Notes: generated from the sequence alone by a model not told the origin. Positions 26,045 through 35,899 are shown, counted from the stretch's first letter. The stretch is DNA of 64,000 nt from Dethiobacter sp. (GCA_018335875.1 JAGXRN010000042.1:62001-126000), one strand, 5' to 3'. Numbers and translations: made by a program.

Positions 26045-27089
26045 CTTGCTCACTCCCCCGGAAAGTGTTGCGCAGCTGGCCGCATGCCGCCGCTATATCA
26101 GCGCCTAATTTACGCCTTACTGTAACGTTAATTTTATTTTGCCGCAAGATCTCCTGAAACCGCAAGACTGCAGCATCTTTGCTCGGAGTAAAAGGAAGTT
26201 CAGGTACCGCGTTGAGCGGTATTAAATTTACATGGCACTGCATCCCCCGCAAAAGGCCTGACAGCTCCCTGGCCTGATTTTCCCCATCGTTTAGGGAGTC
26301 AATCAGAAGATACTCAAATGTTACTCTCCTGCCTGTTATCTCGGCAAACTCCCAGCATGCCGGCAGCAGCACGGATAGCGGGTATTTCCTGTTAACAGGC
26401 ATGATTTTGCCTCGTAGTTTATCGTTTGGCGCGTGCAGTGAAACCGACAATGTGAGCGGCCAGCCAAGCTTTGCCAGGTCCAGGATCCGCGGCGCCACCC
26501 CGCTTGTTGAAATAGTCACGTGGCGCAGGCTCATGCCAAGCCGTGCCGGATCGTGGACAGCATTAAGGAAAGGGAGCAAAGCTGCCCAGTTGTCAAGCGG
26601 TTCACCCGTCCCCATCAAAACCATACTTTTTAGAGCATGTCCCTCCGCCGCCAGTAGCTTTTTCACCTGCAGCACCTGGGCCATTATCTCAGCAGCGGTG
26701 AGGTTGCGCACAAATCCGGGCATTCCTGAGGCACAGAACAGACATCCCATCTTACAGCCCACCTGCGTGGAAACACACACACTGTGCCCGGTCCTGTAGG
26801 GAAGAGCCACTGTTTCCACTGATTCACCGTCGCCCAGAGCAAAAAGAAGTTTTATGGTACCATCGTCTGAAACCTGCTGTTTTACCAGCTCAAGGAAACC
26901 GGTTTTGGCTTCCTTTTGCAGCTTCTCACGGAGCCCTTGCGGCAGGTTGGTCATATCGCTGAAGTTATAAGCCTGCTTGCGGTAGAGCCAGTCTAGAACC
27001 TGGTCCGCCCGGTAAGGCGGCTCGCCCAACCCCTCCAGGAAACCGGCCATTGCGGCCGGTGTCAGTGCCAGGGCAATTGTTGTTTTCAT
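25995..27089 (-). CDS. rlmN: dual-specificity 23S rRNA/tRNA adenine C2-methyltransferase RlmN
   Basis: A 364-residue radical SAM methylase acting on A2503 of 23S rRNA and A37 of some tRNAs. The radical SAM cluster Cys are 112, 116 and 119 (GCKMGCLFC). The methyl-carrying Cys is in the C-terminal ACGQLR. SLHAPND and MGTGEPLDN are further family motifs. The basic C-terminal tail overlaps the phosphatase gene. First gene of the rlmN-prpC-prkC-rsgA-rpe series. Confidence 0.96.
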   Translation of the reverse strand: MKTTIALALTPAAMAGFLEGLGEPPYRADQVLDWLYRKQAYNFSDMTNLPQGLREKLQKEAKTGFLELVKQQVSDDGTIKLLFALGDGESVETVALPYRTGHSVCVSTQVGCKMGCLFCASGMPGFVRNLTAAEIMAQVLQVKKLLAAEGHALKSMVLMGTGEPLDNWAALLPFLNAVHDPARLGMSLRHVTISTSGVAPRILDLAKLGWPLTLSVSLHAPNDKLRGKIMPVNRKYPLSVLLPACWEFAEITGRRVTFEYLLIDSLNDGENQARELSGLLRGMQCHVNLIPLNAVPELPFTPSKDAAVLRFQEILRQNKINVTVRRKLGADIAAACGQLRNTFRGSEQDGCRRDKRQGKSQGKK

Positions 27090-27137
27090 TGAACCACGGC
27101 CCTTATTGAATTATTGCCGGCAAGCCGGTCTGCCCCA

Positions 27138-27166
27138 AGTATACCAAATGACTCGCCAAAATGCAA
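27138..27166 (-). promoter_or_regulatory. sigma-A promoter for the rlmN operon
   Basis: TTGCAT (27161-27166) and TATACT (27138-27143) are 17 bp apart on the minus strand, about 50 bp before the rlmN ATG. Confidence 0.65.
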
Positions 27167-27235
27167 TGTGGCTGCCTTTAAAGCGCGCCACACTGCATGC
27201 TCAGTAAACACCGTCAGTAAACAATATCTAAATCA

Positions 27236-28591
27236 TCAATATTGACTATGGACAAGCCTGCAGATGAAAAAGCCGTCTGCATTATGCAGGTGCGGATAAA
27301 GATGAACGCCCGTGCGCCCCATAGCCCCTTTTACTGACTCTGGCAGGTAAGGCTTTGCACTATCCGCCCTGAAACGGGGGTGCCCCTTCAGGAAAGACTC
27401 GATAACCAGATCGGTCTCTTCGGGCTCGTTGGTACAGGTGCTGTAGACCAGGACTCCGCCCGGGCGGGTGGCCTGTGCTGCTTCTTTAAGCATTACGGCC
27501 TGCACAGAGGCAAGTTCATGGATATCCCGCTCTTGCCTTCGCCACCTGATGTCGGGTTTGAGCCTGATTACCCCCAGACCGGAGCACGGCGCATCAAGCA
27601 GCACACGGTCAAAGCTTCCTCTTTCCAAACATGAAATGTCCCGGGCATCGGCGCAAATACTATTAACGATATTAACGCCCAAGCGCCTGCAGTTTGCTTC
27701 CACCAACTCCAGACGGTGCGGGTAAATGTCAAGCGCCTCAATTTCTCCCTGATTATCCATCAGTTGGGCAATATGAGCAGTTTTACCACCGGGAGCGCTG
27801 CAGCAATCAAGCACTCTTTCACCGGGCTGTGGCTCAAGCACTCTTGAGGTCAGCATGGCGCTTTCCCCCTGAACCATAAAATACCCCTGCCTGTGTTGTA
27901 CAATGTCATCGAGACGTCCGCCGGCCTCCAGGATTATACTCTCCGGTACTAGCTCTCCCGGCCTTACCTTTAACCCCTGTTCTCCAAGGAGCAAAAGCAG
28001 TTCACTGCGCGTTGTCTTTAGCGTATTAGTGCGCAGTGTAAGTGGGGCATACCTGTTGTTGGCGGCAAGCAGCGCTTCAGTCTCCTTTGCACCCAGGCGT
28101 GCCAGCCAGCGTTTTACCAGCCAGCCGGGGTGGGAGTAGACAAGGGTTAGATAAGCGGCTTCATCATCCTCCCGCTTTGGCCATGGCAGGGAGTCTTTTT
28201 TGCGCAGCGCACCACGCAATACCCCGTTGACAAAAGGCGCCAAAGCGCCCTTTTTGCTTTTTTTTGTCAACTCCACCGCGGAATGGCAGGCAGCGGCAGC
28301 CGGTATCCTATCCAGATAAAAAAGCTGGTAAAAACCGATGCGGAGAATATTTAGCAGCGGTTTATCTATTTTATCCACCGGGCGCCCGGCAGCATGGCTG
28401 ATCATCCAGTCAAGGGTAAGCTTGTAGGTGATTACACCATAGGAGATTTCAGCGGCCAGCCTCCTGTCGCGCGGGTCTATATCTTTGCCAAAGAGAACCT
28501 CTGTGAGGGCAAGATTAACAAAAGCACCGTCCTCTTCCACACGCTTTAAGGCCAGCAGGCTTGCCTCCCTGGCGTCCAGTTTCTTTTTCAT
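27236..28591 (-). CDS. rsmB: 16S rRNA cytosine-967 C5-methyltransferase RsmB
   Basis: A 451-residue enzyme with an N-terminal NusB-like RNA-binding domain (about 1-140) and a C-terminal SAM domain. The two catalytic Cys lie in DAPCSGLGV (motif IV) and YSTCTNEPEE (motif VI); SAM motif I is VLDCCSAPGGKTAHIAQ. ATG 28591 overlaps the TGA of the metalloprotease gene by four bases. Last gene of the priA-def-fmt operon. Confidence 0.96.
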   Translation of the reverse strand: MKKKLDAREASLLALKRVEEDGAFVNLALTEVLFGKDIDPRDRRLAAEISYGVITYKLTLDWMISHAAGRPVDKIDKPLLNILRIGFYQLFYLDRIPAAAACHSAVELTKKSKKGALAPFVNGVLRGALRKKDSLPWPKREDDEAAYLTLVYSHPGWLVKRWLARLGAKETEALLAANNRYAPLTLRTNTLKTTRSELLLLLGEQGLKVRPGELVPESIILEAGGRLDDIVQHRQGYFMVQGESAMLTSRVLEPQPGERVLDCCSAPGGKTAHIAQLMDNQGEIEALDIYPHRLELVEANCRRLGVNIVNSICADARDISCLERGSFDRVLLDAPCSGLGVIRLKPDIRWRRQERDIHELASVQAVMLKEAAQATRPGGVLVYSTCTNEPEETDLVIESFLKGHPRFRADSAKPYLPESVKGAMGRTGVHLYPHLHNADGFFICRLVHSQY

Positions 28592-29274
28592 CTTCTGTTG
28601 CGAAGCATCAGGAGCCTCAGCAGCTGTGTCACAGCCACAGCGGCAGCAGCGATATATGTAAGCGCCGCTGCGTTTAGTACCTGACGTGTCGGACCCACCT
28701 CTTCCATGGTCAGGTAGCCTGCACCCTCCAGTAATGAAAGTGCGCGGCTGGAGGCGTTATACTCCACCGGCAGTGTGACAAGCTGAAATACCACAGCAAA
28801 GGCAAAGAAGAGGATGCCCACCTGCATCAGCCAGCCCAGGCCGCCCCTGGCGAAAAAGAATCCAACAAAAAAAAGCGGAAAGGCCATACGTGAACCGATA
28901 TTTGCCACGGGAAAAATGTTATTGCGAAAACTTAAAGGGATATAACCATCACCGTGCTGAATGGCGTGGCCGGTTTCATGGGCCGCAATACCCAGTGCCG
29001 CCAGTGAACTGCTGCGGTAGACGTCGGGTGAAAGGCGTATCAGGCGGCGGCGCGGGTCATAGTGGTCGGAAAGGTTGCCCTGCCCCATCTCTACTCCTAC
29101 ATCGCGCAGGCCGGCATCGTCCAGCAGCCTCCTTGCCACCTGGGAGCCGGTCACACCGGAGCGAGCCATGACGCGGGCAAATTTATTATAAGTGGAGTGG
29201 ACGCGTGCCTGTGCCCACATGGCAAAGAAAAAAGCGGGCAGAACCAAGAGAAAGGTAATGTCAAGGGGTAACAT
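28588..29274 (-). CDS. membrane zinc metallopeptidase (YugP/DUF2268-like neutral protease family)
   Basis: A 228-residue membrane protein of the YugP type. It has an N-terminal helix, the zinc motif HETGH in AALGIAAHETGHAIQHGDG (about residues 93-111), then two or three membrane helices, with a C-terminal region ending in a hydrophobic helix. Substrates are unknown. It starts within the end of the DUF116 gene (14-bp overlap) and its stop overlaps rsmB, a conserved placement in Clostridia. Confidence 0.85.
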   Translation of the reverse strand: MLPLDITFLLVLPAFFFAMWAQARVHSTYNKFARVMARSGVTGSQVARRLLDDAGLRDVGVEMGQGNLSDHYDPRRRLIRLSPDVYRSSSLAALGIAAHETGHAIQHGDGYIPLSFRNNIFPVANIGSRMAFPLFFVGFFFARGGLGWLMQVGILFFAFAVVFQLVTLPVEYNASSRALSLLEGAGYLTMEEVGPTRQVLNAAALTYIAAAAVAVTQLLRLLMLRNRR

Positions 29275-30031
29275 AGTTATTTCCTCCTTTCAGAAAGAAC
29301 AAAATCGCATTTTCCACTGCCTCAGGCCTCACCGTGGTGTTATGGCAGGGGCCGTTTGGGCGTTCATTGGTTACTCCCAGTACAGGCAGAGGGATACAAT
29401 CAAGTATCCCGCTGGTCAGGTCACGCTCGCAGGCAACTGCAACAATGGCTTTTGGCCTTAATTGCTTTACAGCTTCCCTGGCCAGTGTCCCTCCTGTAGC
29501 GATACGCACATGCACTCCATATCTTTCACCTAAAGCAAGCAGATCTCCTACCTTGCAGCGGCCGCAGCGCCGGCAGTTCTTTTCATTTGTCGTGATCCTG
29601 TTTGTACAATCCCGGTCCTGCAGGCAGTGCGGCAAAAGCACCAACAGGCGCCCGGGGTTCATACTTCCCCGGCGGGCTTTAACCAACTGGTTATTTACTT
29701 CTACAAAGGAGCGTTGAATCTTATCCTGTGCAATCTTAAACAGCTTCCCAAGCCTGATTACAACAGGGTAGAGGATTGAAACTGTGAAGTTTATCGGGCC
29801 GTCAAGTACCTTAAAACTACGATCGGAAACAATTGACAGTACTATACCGGCAAATCCCAGGCCCACAATCAGGAGGACAAAAAGCACCACAATTACAGCC
29901 GCGGCAAAAAAGTAACGAAGAAGCCCTCCGTCACGCTGAAAGACAGTGAGCCAGATGTAGACAATTGTTCCGCCAAAAAGGAGCAGTGTGGCACTTAAAA
30001 GGCCCAGATACAGTCGTTTACGGACCCCCAT
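29261..30031 (-). CDS. DUF116 membrane protein
   Basis: A 256-residue protein with two N-terminal membrane helices (about 8-32 and 38-70), then a soluble domain with a Cys-rich segment: LPHCLQDRDCTNRITTN followed by CRRCGRC. The Cys arrangement suggests a metal centre. DUF116 proteins are commonly encoded beside fmt in Clostridia and have no settled function. ATG 30031 has GGAAGGAGG upstream, overlapping the fmt end by 14 bp. Confidence 0.85.
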   Translation of the reverse strand: MGVRKRLYLGLLSATLLLFGGTIVYIWLTVFQRDGGLLRYFFAAAVIVVLFVLLIVGLGFAGIVLSIVSDRSFKVLDGPINFTVSILYPVVIRLGKLFKIAQDKIQRSFVEVNNQLVKARRGSMNPGRLLVLLPHCLQDRDCTNRITTNEKNCRRCGRCKVGDLLALGERYGVHVRIATGGTLAREAVKQLRPKAIVAVACERDLTSGILDCIPLPVLGVTNERPNGPCHNTTVRPEAVENAILFFLKGGNNYVTP

Positions 30032-30998
30032 CGCAATCCCTCCTTCCCAGTGTCTCCCCCGGCTGCAAGATGTTGCCGCACAGGTATTCAGATGCAGACA
30101 TTACCCTTTTACCCGGAGGCTGCAGCTTTCCGATGCGGTAGGCCCCCTTGCCGGCAGCCACAAGGATGCCCTCATCACCGGCTTCAAGGATTCTCCCGCA
30201 TGGTGCAGGGCTGGCGTCCTCCGCCCTGCCCCCCCATATTTTTAGCCTTTTTTCATTAAACAAAGTATACGCCCCGGGCCACGGATTCATACCACGCACC
30301 AGATTATGTATGCCTGCAGCATCGACACTCCAGTCTATCTCTTCCTCACCAGGTCTCAAAGGCAGTGCAGTGCTCGCCATGGTGTCATCCTGTTTGACAC
30401 GTGCGGCTTTCCCTGACATCACGTCCCTGACAGCCTGTACAATCATGTCGCTGCCAAGGGCTGCCAATATGTCATGAAGTTCCCCGGTGGTTGAGTCCGG
30501 GCCGATTGGTACAGACTGCTGCAGTAAAATGTCGCCTGTATCCATGCCTGTATCCATATACATAATTGTTACTCCGCTTACACTATCACCATTTATCACA
30601 GCACGGTGGATTGGCGCAGCGCCTCGGTAGCGGGGAAGCAGAGAAGCGTGGATATTAAGCGATGCAATCTTCGGCACTGCCAGTATTTCAGCCGGCAGCA
30701 GCCGCCCGTAAGCGGCGGTGATCACCAAGTCCGGCGCAAGGCCGGACAGATGCGCTGCAAGCACACCGTCTCTCAACCGTGTTGGTTGGCTGACAGGCAG
30801 CATAAGTTCTTCCGCAATTTTTTTTACCGGTGTTGGAGATGGCGTCTGTCCCCTGCCGCGCCGTCTGTCAGGCTGTGTCACCACAAGCATGACGCTGAAA
30901 GCCTCCGCCAACTTGCAAAGCGCAGGAACTGCAAAGTCTGGCGTGCCCATAAAGACTATGCGTATATCCTTCATCGTATCTGCTTCCACCTCCCTCAA
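30018..30998 (-). CDS. fmt: methionyl-tRNA formyltransferase
   Basis: A 326-residue enzyme that formylates initiator Met-tRNA using 10-formyltetrahydrofolate. Motifs: FMGTPDFAVPAL, HASLLPRYRGAAPIHRAVI (catalytic loop) and MYMDTGMDTGDIL. The C-terminal OB domain binds tRNA. Lies 5 bp after def, so formylation and deformylation enzymes are coexpressed. Confidence 0.97.
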   Translation of the reverse strand: MREVEADTMKDIRIVFMGTPDFAVPALCKLAEAFSVMLVVTQPDRRRGRGQTPSPTPVKKIAEELMLPVSQPTRLRDGVLAAHLSGLAPDLVITAAYGRLLPAEILAVPKIASLNIHASLLPRYRGAAPIHRAVINGDSVSGVTIMYMDTGMDTGDILLQQSVPIGPDSTTGELHDILAALGSDMIVQAVRDVMSGKAARVKQDDTMASTALPLRPGEEEIDWSVDAAGIHNLVRGMNPWPGAYTLFNEKRLKIWGGRAEDASPAPCGRILEAGDEGILVAAGKGAYRIGKLQPPGKRVMSASEYLCGNILQPGETLGRRDCDGGP

Positions 30999-31003
30999 AA
31001 TGT

Positions 31004-31492
31004 CTAATCCTGGCCGTCTTTCTTTTCGTCTTTCTTTTCTTCGATAAACCGGATAGCATGGTCCACAAACAAGATGCCGTCCAGATGGTCAATCTCATGC
31101 TGCAGTGCCTGGCTCAAAAGGCCGCAGGCGCAGATTTCAAGCTGTTTTCCATCTGTGCCCAGTGCTTTTACAGTAACCTGTGAATCTCTTTCCACTTCAC
31201 CAACCAAACTCGGAAAGCTAAGGCAGCCTTCAACGACTATATCCCTACCCTGCCGGTTCACTATAACGGGGTTTACCAGCTTGAGCAACCCGTGCTCATC
31301 CCGGGCGTCCACCACAATCAGTCGTTTGCTGATACCAACCTGGGGAGCCGCAAGGCCTACGCCTTCAGCGTCATTCATTGTTTCAACCATATCATCAAGA
31401 AGAGCCAGTAACTGTGGTGTAATTTCTTTTACTTCACGAGAAATCCCCCGTAATACCGGGTCTCCACTTTTTCTTATAATCCTGATAGCCAT
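31004..31492 (-). CDS. def: peptide deformylase
   Basis: A 162-residue metallohydrolase removing the N-formyl group. All three motifs are present: GVGLAAPQVG, EGCLSFPS and QHEIDHLDG (metal ligands Cys, His, His). The frame opens at 31537, but ATG 31492 with AGGAGG eight bases before gives the normal N terminus MAIRIIRKSGDPVLR. It follows priA by 16 bp. Confidence 0.97.
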   Translation of the reverse strand: MAIRIIRKSGDPVLRGISREVKEITPQLLALLDDMVETMNDAEGVGLAAPQVGISKRLIVVDARDEHGLLKLVNPVIVNRQGRDIVVEGCLSFPSLVGEVERDSQVTVKALGTDGKQLEICACGLLSQALQHEIDHLDGILFVDHAIRFIEEKKDEKKDGQD

Positions 31493-31508
31493 TGCTGCTT
31501 CCTCCTGG

Positions 31509-33878
31509 TTAAAGTAAATTCTGGGGTTCCACGTCAATACTCAGTCGCACGTGAGACGAGAGAGGGCTCTGCCCAAAAACTTTTTCCGTCTCCCTCACTA
31601 CGTCCAGCAGCCCAAACAGGTCGTCGCCGCGCACCACCAGGTGCCAGCGGAAGCTCCCCCGCAGCTTAGAGATGGGGCATGGCGAGGGCCCAAGCAGGTC
31701 TGCACGTACCTCAAGCAGCAGCGCGACCTCTGCCGCCGCTGCAGCAACTGTTCCCTCGTCCTTTCCTGTAAAAAGCAGCCTGACAAGTACCTTAAAAGGT
31801 GGGTAGCCCAGTTCCTCACGAGATCTTATTTCACGCTCATAGAAGGACAAATAGTCGTGCTCTTTGGCTGTTTGGATGGCATAATGTTCAGGTGTATATG
31901 TCTGAACAACAACCCTGCCTCCCGCTTCACTCCGTCCGGCACGTCCAGACACCTGGGTCAGGAGCTGGAAGGTCCTCTCACCGGCCCTGAAGTCCGGTAA
32001 GTTAAGAGCTGTATCAGCTGTGATTACCCCTACCATGGTTACGCCGGCGAAATCCAACCCTTTGGCCACCATCTGCGTGCCCACCAGCACATCTGTCTCG
32101 CCACGTCTGAAAGCAGATAGGATTCGACTGTGGTCACCTTTGCGCGAGGTAGTGTCTGCATCTAATCTGGCAACACGCGCTGACGGGAAATGTTTGTTTA
32201 CCTCTTCGGCCACTTTTTGTGTGCCGGTGCCAAAGTGTTTGATATACCTGCCGGCGCATGACGGGCAGACTAGGGGGTAGTCCTCATTGTAATCGCAGTA
32301 ATGACAACGCAGCCTTGCTCCGTCGCTATGGTATTTAAGCGCCACCTGGCAGGACGGGCAACGCATAGCGTGCCCGCAGGACCTGCAGAGAACAAAAGTG
32401 GCATAACCCCTGCGGTTTAAAAACAGTATGGCCTGTCTGCCCGCGCCAAGCGTCGCACCCAGCTCTTGCAGCAGACGCCTGCTGAACATGTTCCGATGAC
32501 CATCTTTAAGCTCCAGCCGCATATCTACCACATCCACGGGCGGCATAGGCCTTTGTTCAATCCGAACCGGCAGGCTGCAGAGGGCATATTTACCATCTAG
32601 CGCATAGCGGTAGGATTCAAGGGCAGGAGTTGCGCTGCCAAGTATTACAACAGCGCCATGGTACTCTGCCCGCCAAAGTGCCACATCCCGTGCATGGTAG
32701 CGAGGTTTTTCCTCTTGTTTGTAAGTATGTTCATGTTCCTCGTCAAGAATTATGAGCCCCAGCTTTTTAAGCGGCGCAAAGACAGCAGACCTTGCTCCTA
32801 TAACTACCGGCGCCTCCCCTTCAGCCGCCCTCATCCACTCGTCATGGCGTTCGCCGGCTGAAAGCCGGCTGTGCAGCACTGCCACCTTACCGGGAAAGCG
32901 GCTGGTAAAACGCTCAATCATCTGTGGTGTCAGGGCAATCTCAGGTACCATTACAATACTTTCTTTACCGGTATCAAGAACTTCTCTGATTGCCTGCAGA
33001 TAAACCTCAGTTTTACCACTTCCTGTTACGCCGTGGAGCAGAAACTTCCTTGGGCCTGTGGCGGCGAGCCCAGACTTTATTGACGATAAAGCTGCTTGCT
33101 GGTCAGGAGTCAAAAACAAGGCCGCTGCATCTGCCCCGGCTTCTTCTGTCAGCGGAGAACGGCGCACCGGCTCTTCGCTGATCTCAAGGATTCCCCTGGC
33201 GGCCAGCGACGTCAATGTAGCGCTGCTTATTCCTTCTCTTGCAAGCTGTACCAGAGTAAGTCTCCCACTCTGGCGCAAAAGCTCTAGTGCAAGCATCTGT
33301 TTTTTTCCTGTAACTGCGTACTCGCTGGGGGTTCCCGTTAAACGTGCAACCTTAATTTTTTTTTCACCCAAGCCGTGGCTGTCCCGGCTGCTTAGTTTAA
33401 TTATACCGTCCCTTTGCAGGCGGTGCAATATGCGCGTTGCCTCAGGGAATGCTTTTTGCCACCTGAAAAGAGGCAGCGGGCCATTCTCCTGCAAATAGGA
33501 AAGCATGTCGTCTTCTGCATCGGGCGCTCCGCAGTATTCAACCCACTTTTTAGTTTTAAAGCGCAGGCCGGCCGGAAGCATGGCCTGCAGAAAGTCCAAC
33601 CTGCGGCAGAGATAGCGGCCGGCGCCCCACTGGGCCAGTGCCAGCAGTTCTTCACTTAAAAGCGGTTCAGTGTCAAGCACTTCCTCTATTTCTTTTAAAT
33701 CGCCGTCAAACGTGCCGGGCGAAAAACTTATACAGTATCCCTCCAGGCGCTGCCTGGCGAAGGGCACAATAACACGACTACCAACGGCTATACTCATTCC
33801 CTCCGGGACGCGGTAGGTGAAAGGCCTGTCCAATTCGCCCCGGTGCGTGTTTATAATTACCTGTGCCAACGTTTCCAT
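31509..33878 (-). CDS. priA: primosomal helicase PriA
   Basis: A 789-residue replication-restart helicase. The N-terminal 3' DNA-binding domain is followed by the helicase core with Walker A GVTGSGKTEV, DEEH box, and a zinc-binding insert with several CxxC pairs (CRSCGHAMRCPSC, CHYC, CPSC). Helicase C motif VSGRAGR is intact. ATG 33878, eight bases after GGAGG, gives METLAQVIINTHR; the longer frame to 33956 is not used. First gene of the operon priA-def-fmt-DUF116-protease-rsmB. Confidence 0.96.
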   Translation of the reverse strand: METLAQVIINTHRGELDRPFTYRVPEGMSIAVGSRVIVPFARQRLEGYCISFSPGTFDGDLKEIEEVLDTEPLLSEELLALAQWGAGRYLCRRLDFLQAMLPAGLRFKTKKWVEYCGAPDAEDDMLSYLQENGPLPLFRWQKAFPEATRILHRLQRDGIIKLSSRDSHGLGEKKIKVARLTGTPSEYAVTGKKQMLALELLRQSGRLTLVQLAREGISSATLTSLAARGILEISEEPVRRSPLTEEAGADAAALFLTPDQQAALSSIKSGLAATGPRKFLLHGVTGSGKTEVYLQAIREVLDTGKESIVMVPEIALTPQMIERFTSRFPGKVAVLHSRLSAGERHDEWMRAAEGEAPVVIGARSAVFAPLKKLGLIILDEEHEHTYKQEEKPRYHARDVALWRAEYHGAVVILGSATPALESYRYALDGKYALCSLPVRIEQRPMPPVDVVDMRLELKDGHRNMFSRRLLQELGATLGAGRQAILFLNRRGYATFVLCRSCGHAMRCPSCQVALKYHSDGARLRCHYCDYNEDYPLVCPSCAGRYIKHFGTGTQKVAEEVNKHFPSARVARLDADTTSRKGDHSRILSAFRRGETDVLVGTQMVAKGLDFAGVTMVGVITADTALNLPDFRAGERTFQLLTQVSGRAGRSEAGGRVVVQTYTPEHYAIQTAKEHDYLSFYEREIRSREELGYPPFKVLVRLLFTGKDEGTVAAAAAEVALLLEVRADLLGPSPCPISKLRGSFRWHLVVRGDDLFGLLDVVRETEKVFGQSPLSSHVRLSIDVEPQNLL

Positions 33879-33967
33879 ACAAGCCTCCAAAAAGCATCTC
33901 CTGCGATTATTAATTATCATATAATTCCACAGAAAAACCTGTTTACCCTGCGACAAGATAAGATTCC

Positions 33968-33995
33968 TTGCAAATTACCTGCCTTCCGGTATAAT
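33968..33995 (+). promoter_or_regulatory. sigma-A promoter for the SpoIIM-like gene
   Basis: TTGCAA (33968-33973) and a perfect TATAAT (33990-33995) are 16 bp apart, about 50 bp upstream of ATG 34047. Confidence 0.75.
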
Positions 33996-34046
33996 AGTAC
34001 CAAACAGCCAAAAATTAAAGCCCTGCGTCCAAACGGAGGTAACGCC

Positions 34047-34661
34047 ATGGTAAACCGTATAAAATTAGTTTTTACAGAAAACCGCTCATGGCTCTTCTTA
34101 GCCACAACGTTCTTCTTCCTTGGATATATTCTTAGCTATTCCGCCCTTTCAAGTGACCCTGCACTTTTTAATATGCTTGAAGAGACTGCATTTCCTCTTC
34201 TGCGCGATCTGGGTGACAGGGTCTTCAGTGGAAACCCAATCGCCGGCACATTGATTCTCTTCTTTCATAATCTGACGGCTTCCCTCCAGGTTATCATCCT
34301 CGGCTTCATTCTTGGCATTCCTGCCCTCTTTTCCACACTTGCCAACGGCACACTGCTGGGAGCGGTAGTGGCGCATATGGCCAACGAAGGCATTTTACCT
34401 CTGCAATTAATCATTATCAGTATCCTGCCCCACGGTATGTTTGAACTTCCTGCTTTTTTACTCAGTGCCGCACTTGGCCTCAAGCTTGGCTATCATGTTG
34501 TCTTTCCCCTGCCGGGGCAGGGCCGCAAAGAGACAATTGTCCACATTTTCAGAGAAATTAAAAATGCTTTCCCCGCCATCGTTCTCCTGCTGGCTGTGGC
34601 AGCAATGCTCGAAGTGTTTGTTACACCGGGCCTTGTAAGAAATTTTCTCCTGAATAATTAG
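34047..34661 (+). CDS. SpoIIM-like (DUF95) membrane protein
   Basis: A 204-residue protein with five or so membrane segments. It has the stage II sporulation protein M family pattern: FFLGYILSYS, FFHNLTASLQVIILGFILGIPAL, NGTLLGAVVAHMA and ILPHGMFELPAFLLSAALGLKLG. In spore formers SpoIIM works with SpoIID/P in engulfment, but many DUF95 paralogues are unrelated to sporulation. ATG 34047 follows GGAGGT; upstream in-frame sequence holds the promoter, so it is not coding. It is convergent with coaBC and divergent from priA. Confidence 0.82.
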   Translation: MVNRIKLVFTENRSWLFLATTFFFLGYILSYSALSSDPALFNMLEETAFPLLRDLGDRVFSGNPIAGTLILFFHNLTASLQVIILGFILGIPALFSTLANGTLLGAVVAHMANEGILPLQLIIISILPHGMFELPAFLLSAALGLKLGYHVVFPLPGQGRKETIVHIFREIKNAFPAIVLLLAVAAMLEVFVTPGLVRNFLLNN

Positions 34662-34672
34662 TTGTTTTATAT

Positions 34673-34697
34673 AAAAAATCCGACTCAGTCGGATTTT
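34673..34697. terminator. bidirectional terminator between SpoIIM-like gene and coaBC
   Basis: AAAATCCGAC-TCA-GTCGGATTTT is an almost perfect palindrome with A/T tails on both sides. The TGA of coaBC (34685-34687) forms the loop, so the hairpin overlaps the gene end. Confidence 0.85.
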
Positions 34698-35899
34698 CTT
34701 GTTTTCTTATACCGGTAGCGGGCGTAAATTTCCTTCAGGATTTCCTCTGCCACTTCAGTTTTTGACATTTTGGGTAGCTGTCTTTCAGTGCCGTCGTTGA
34801 AAATAAAGCGAACCACGTTAGTATCCACGTCAAAGCCTGCCCCCGGCTCTGTGAGGTCGTTGGCAACAATCATATCAAGATTTTTTCTCCTCAGCTTATC
34901 GTGCGCGTTAGCACACATATCTTCAGTCTCAGCAGCAAAGCCGACAAGGTAGCGGCCTTCTTTTAACTCTCCAAGTTCAGCCAGAATATCCGGATTCCTA
35001 ACCAAGGTAAGCGTCATATCGCCGCCCTTTTTTATTTTCTGCCCACTGGCTGTTGAGGGGCGGTAGTCAGCCACGGCAGCAGCTTTAATAACAACATCTG
35101 ACTGAGGAAAATATGACATTACCGCCTCCCGCATCTCCTGCGCCGACACCACTTGGGCCATCCTTACCCCCACCGGCGGCGCCAGATTGGTGGGCCCTGA
35201 AACAAGGACCACTTCCGCCCCGCCAATTGCAGCTGCGCGGGCTATGGCATAACCCATCTTTCCGCTTGAATGGTTTGAGATGTAGCGCACCGGGTCAAGT
35301 GCTTCGCGCGTAGGTCCCGCGGTAACTATAATACGTCTTCCCTGCCAGCATTTGTCCCTGGCCAGCAAGCTTGCTGACACACGGAAAATAGTTTCAGGGT
35401 CAGCCATCCTGCCGCGGCCTATATCACCGCAGGCAAGTTCTCCCTCTTCCGGCTCCACAATTTGATAGCCTAAAACTGTCAGCTTTTTTATATTAGACTG
35501 TGTGATGGGGTTTTCATACATTCTCACATTCATGGCAGGCGCCAGCAGCACTGTGCTTGCCGCAGCCATCACTGCGGTTGTCAGCAGGTCGTCGGCGATT
35601 CCTGAAGCAATCTTGCCAATGCAGTTTGCAGTGGCCGGGGCAATCACAAAAAGGTCAGCCTCAGCGGCTAACCCGACATGCGCCACATCATAGCGTTCCA
35701 CCGCTGCATACAGTTCGCTGTAAACAGGGTTGCCGCTTACAGTCACAAATGTGAGTGGCGAAATGAACTCTTTTGCCGCCGAAGTCATGATAACGCGGAC
35801 TTCAGCGCCGGCTTTGACAAAAAGCCTGCAGAGCTCCACCGCCTTATAGGCAGCTATTCCGCCTGTAACGCAAAGGACAATGCTCTTCCCGGCCAGCAT
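34685..35899 (-). CDS. coaBC: phosphopantothenoylcysteine decarboxylase/synthetase CoaBC
   Basis: A 404-residue bifunctional coenzyme A enzyme. The N-terminal flavin decarboxylase has VTGGIAAYKA and PAMNVRMYENPITQ, with the catalytic Cys in ELACGDIGRGRM. The C-terminal synthetase has TAGPTREALDPVRYISNHSSGKMG and KAAAVADYRP. ATG 35899 is eight bases after AGGGG; 35908 is an alternative. Last gene of the yicC-remA-gmk-rpoZ-coaBC operon. Confidence 0.96.
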   Translation of the reverse strand: MLAGKSIVLCVTGGIAAYKAVELCRLFVKAGAEVRVIMTSAAKEFISPLTFVTVSGNPVYSELYAAVERYDVAHVGLAAEADLFVIAPATANCIGKIASGIADDLLTTAVMAAASTVLLAPAMNVRMYENPITQSNIKKLTVLGYQIVEPEEGELACGDIGRGRMADPETIFRVSASLLARDKCWQGRRIIVTAGPTREALDPVRYISNHSSGKMGYAIARAAAIGGAEVVLVSGPTNLAPPVGVRMAQVVSAQEMREAVMSYFPQSDVVIKAAAVADYRPSTASGQKIKKGGDMTLTLVRNPDILAELGELKEGRYLVGFAAETEDMCANAHDKLRRKNLDMIVANDLTEPGAGFDVDTNVVRFIFNDGTERQLPKMSKTEVAEEILKEIYARYRYKKTRKSD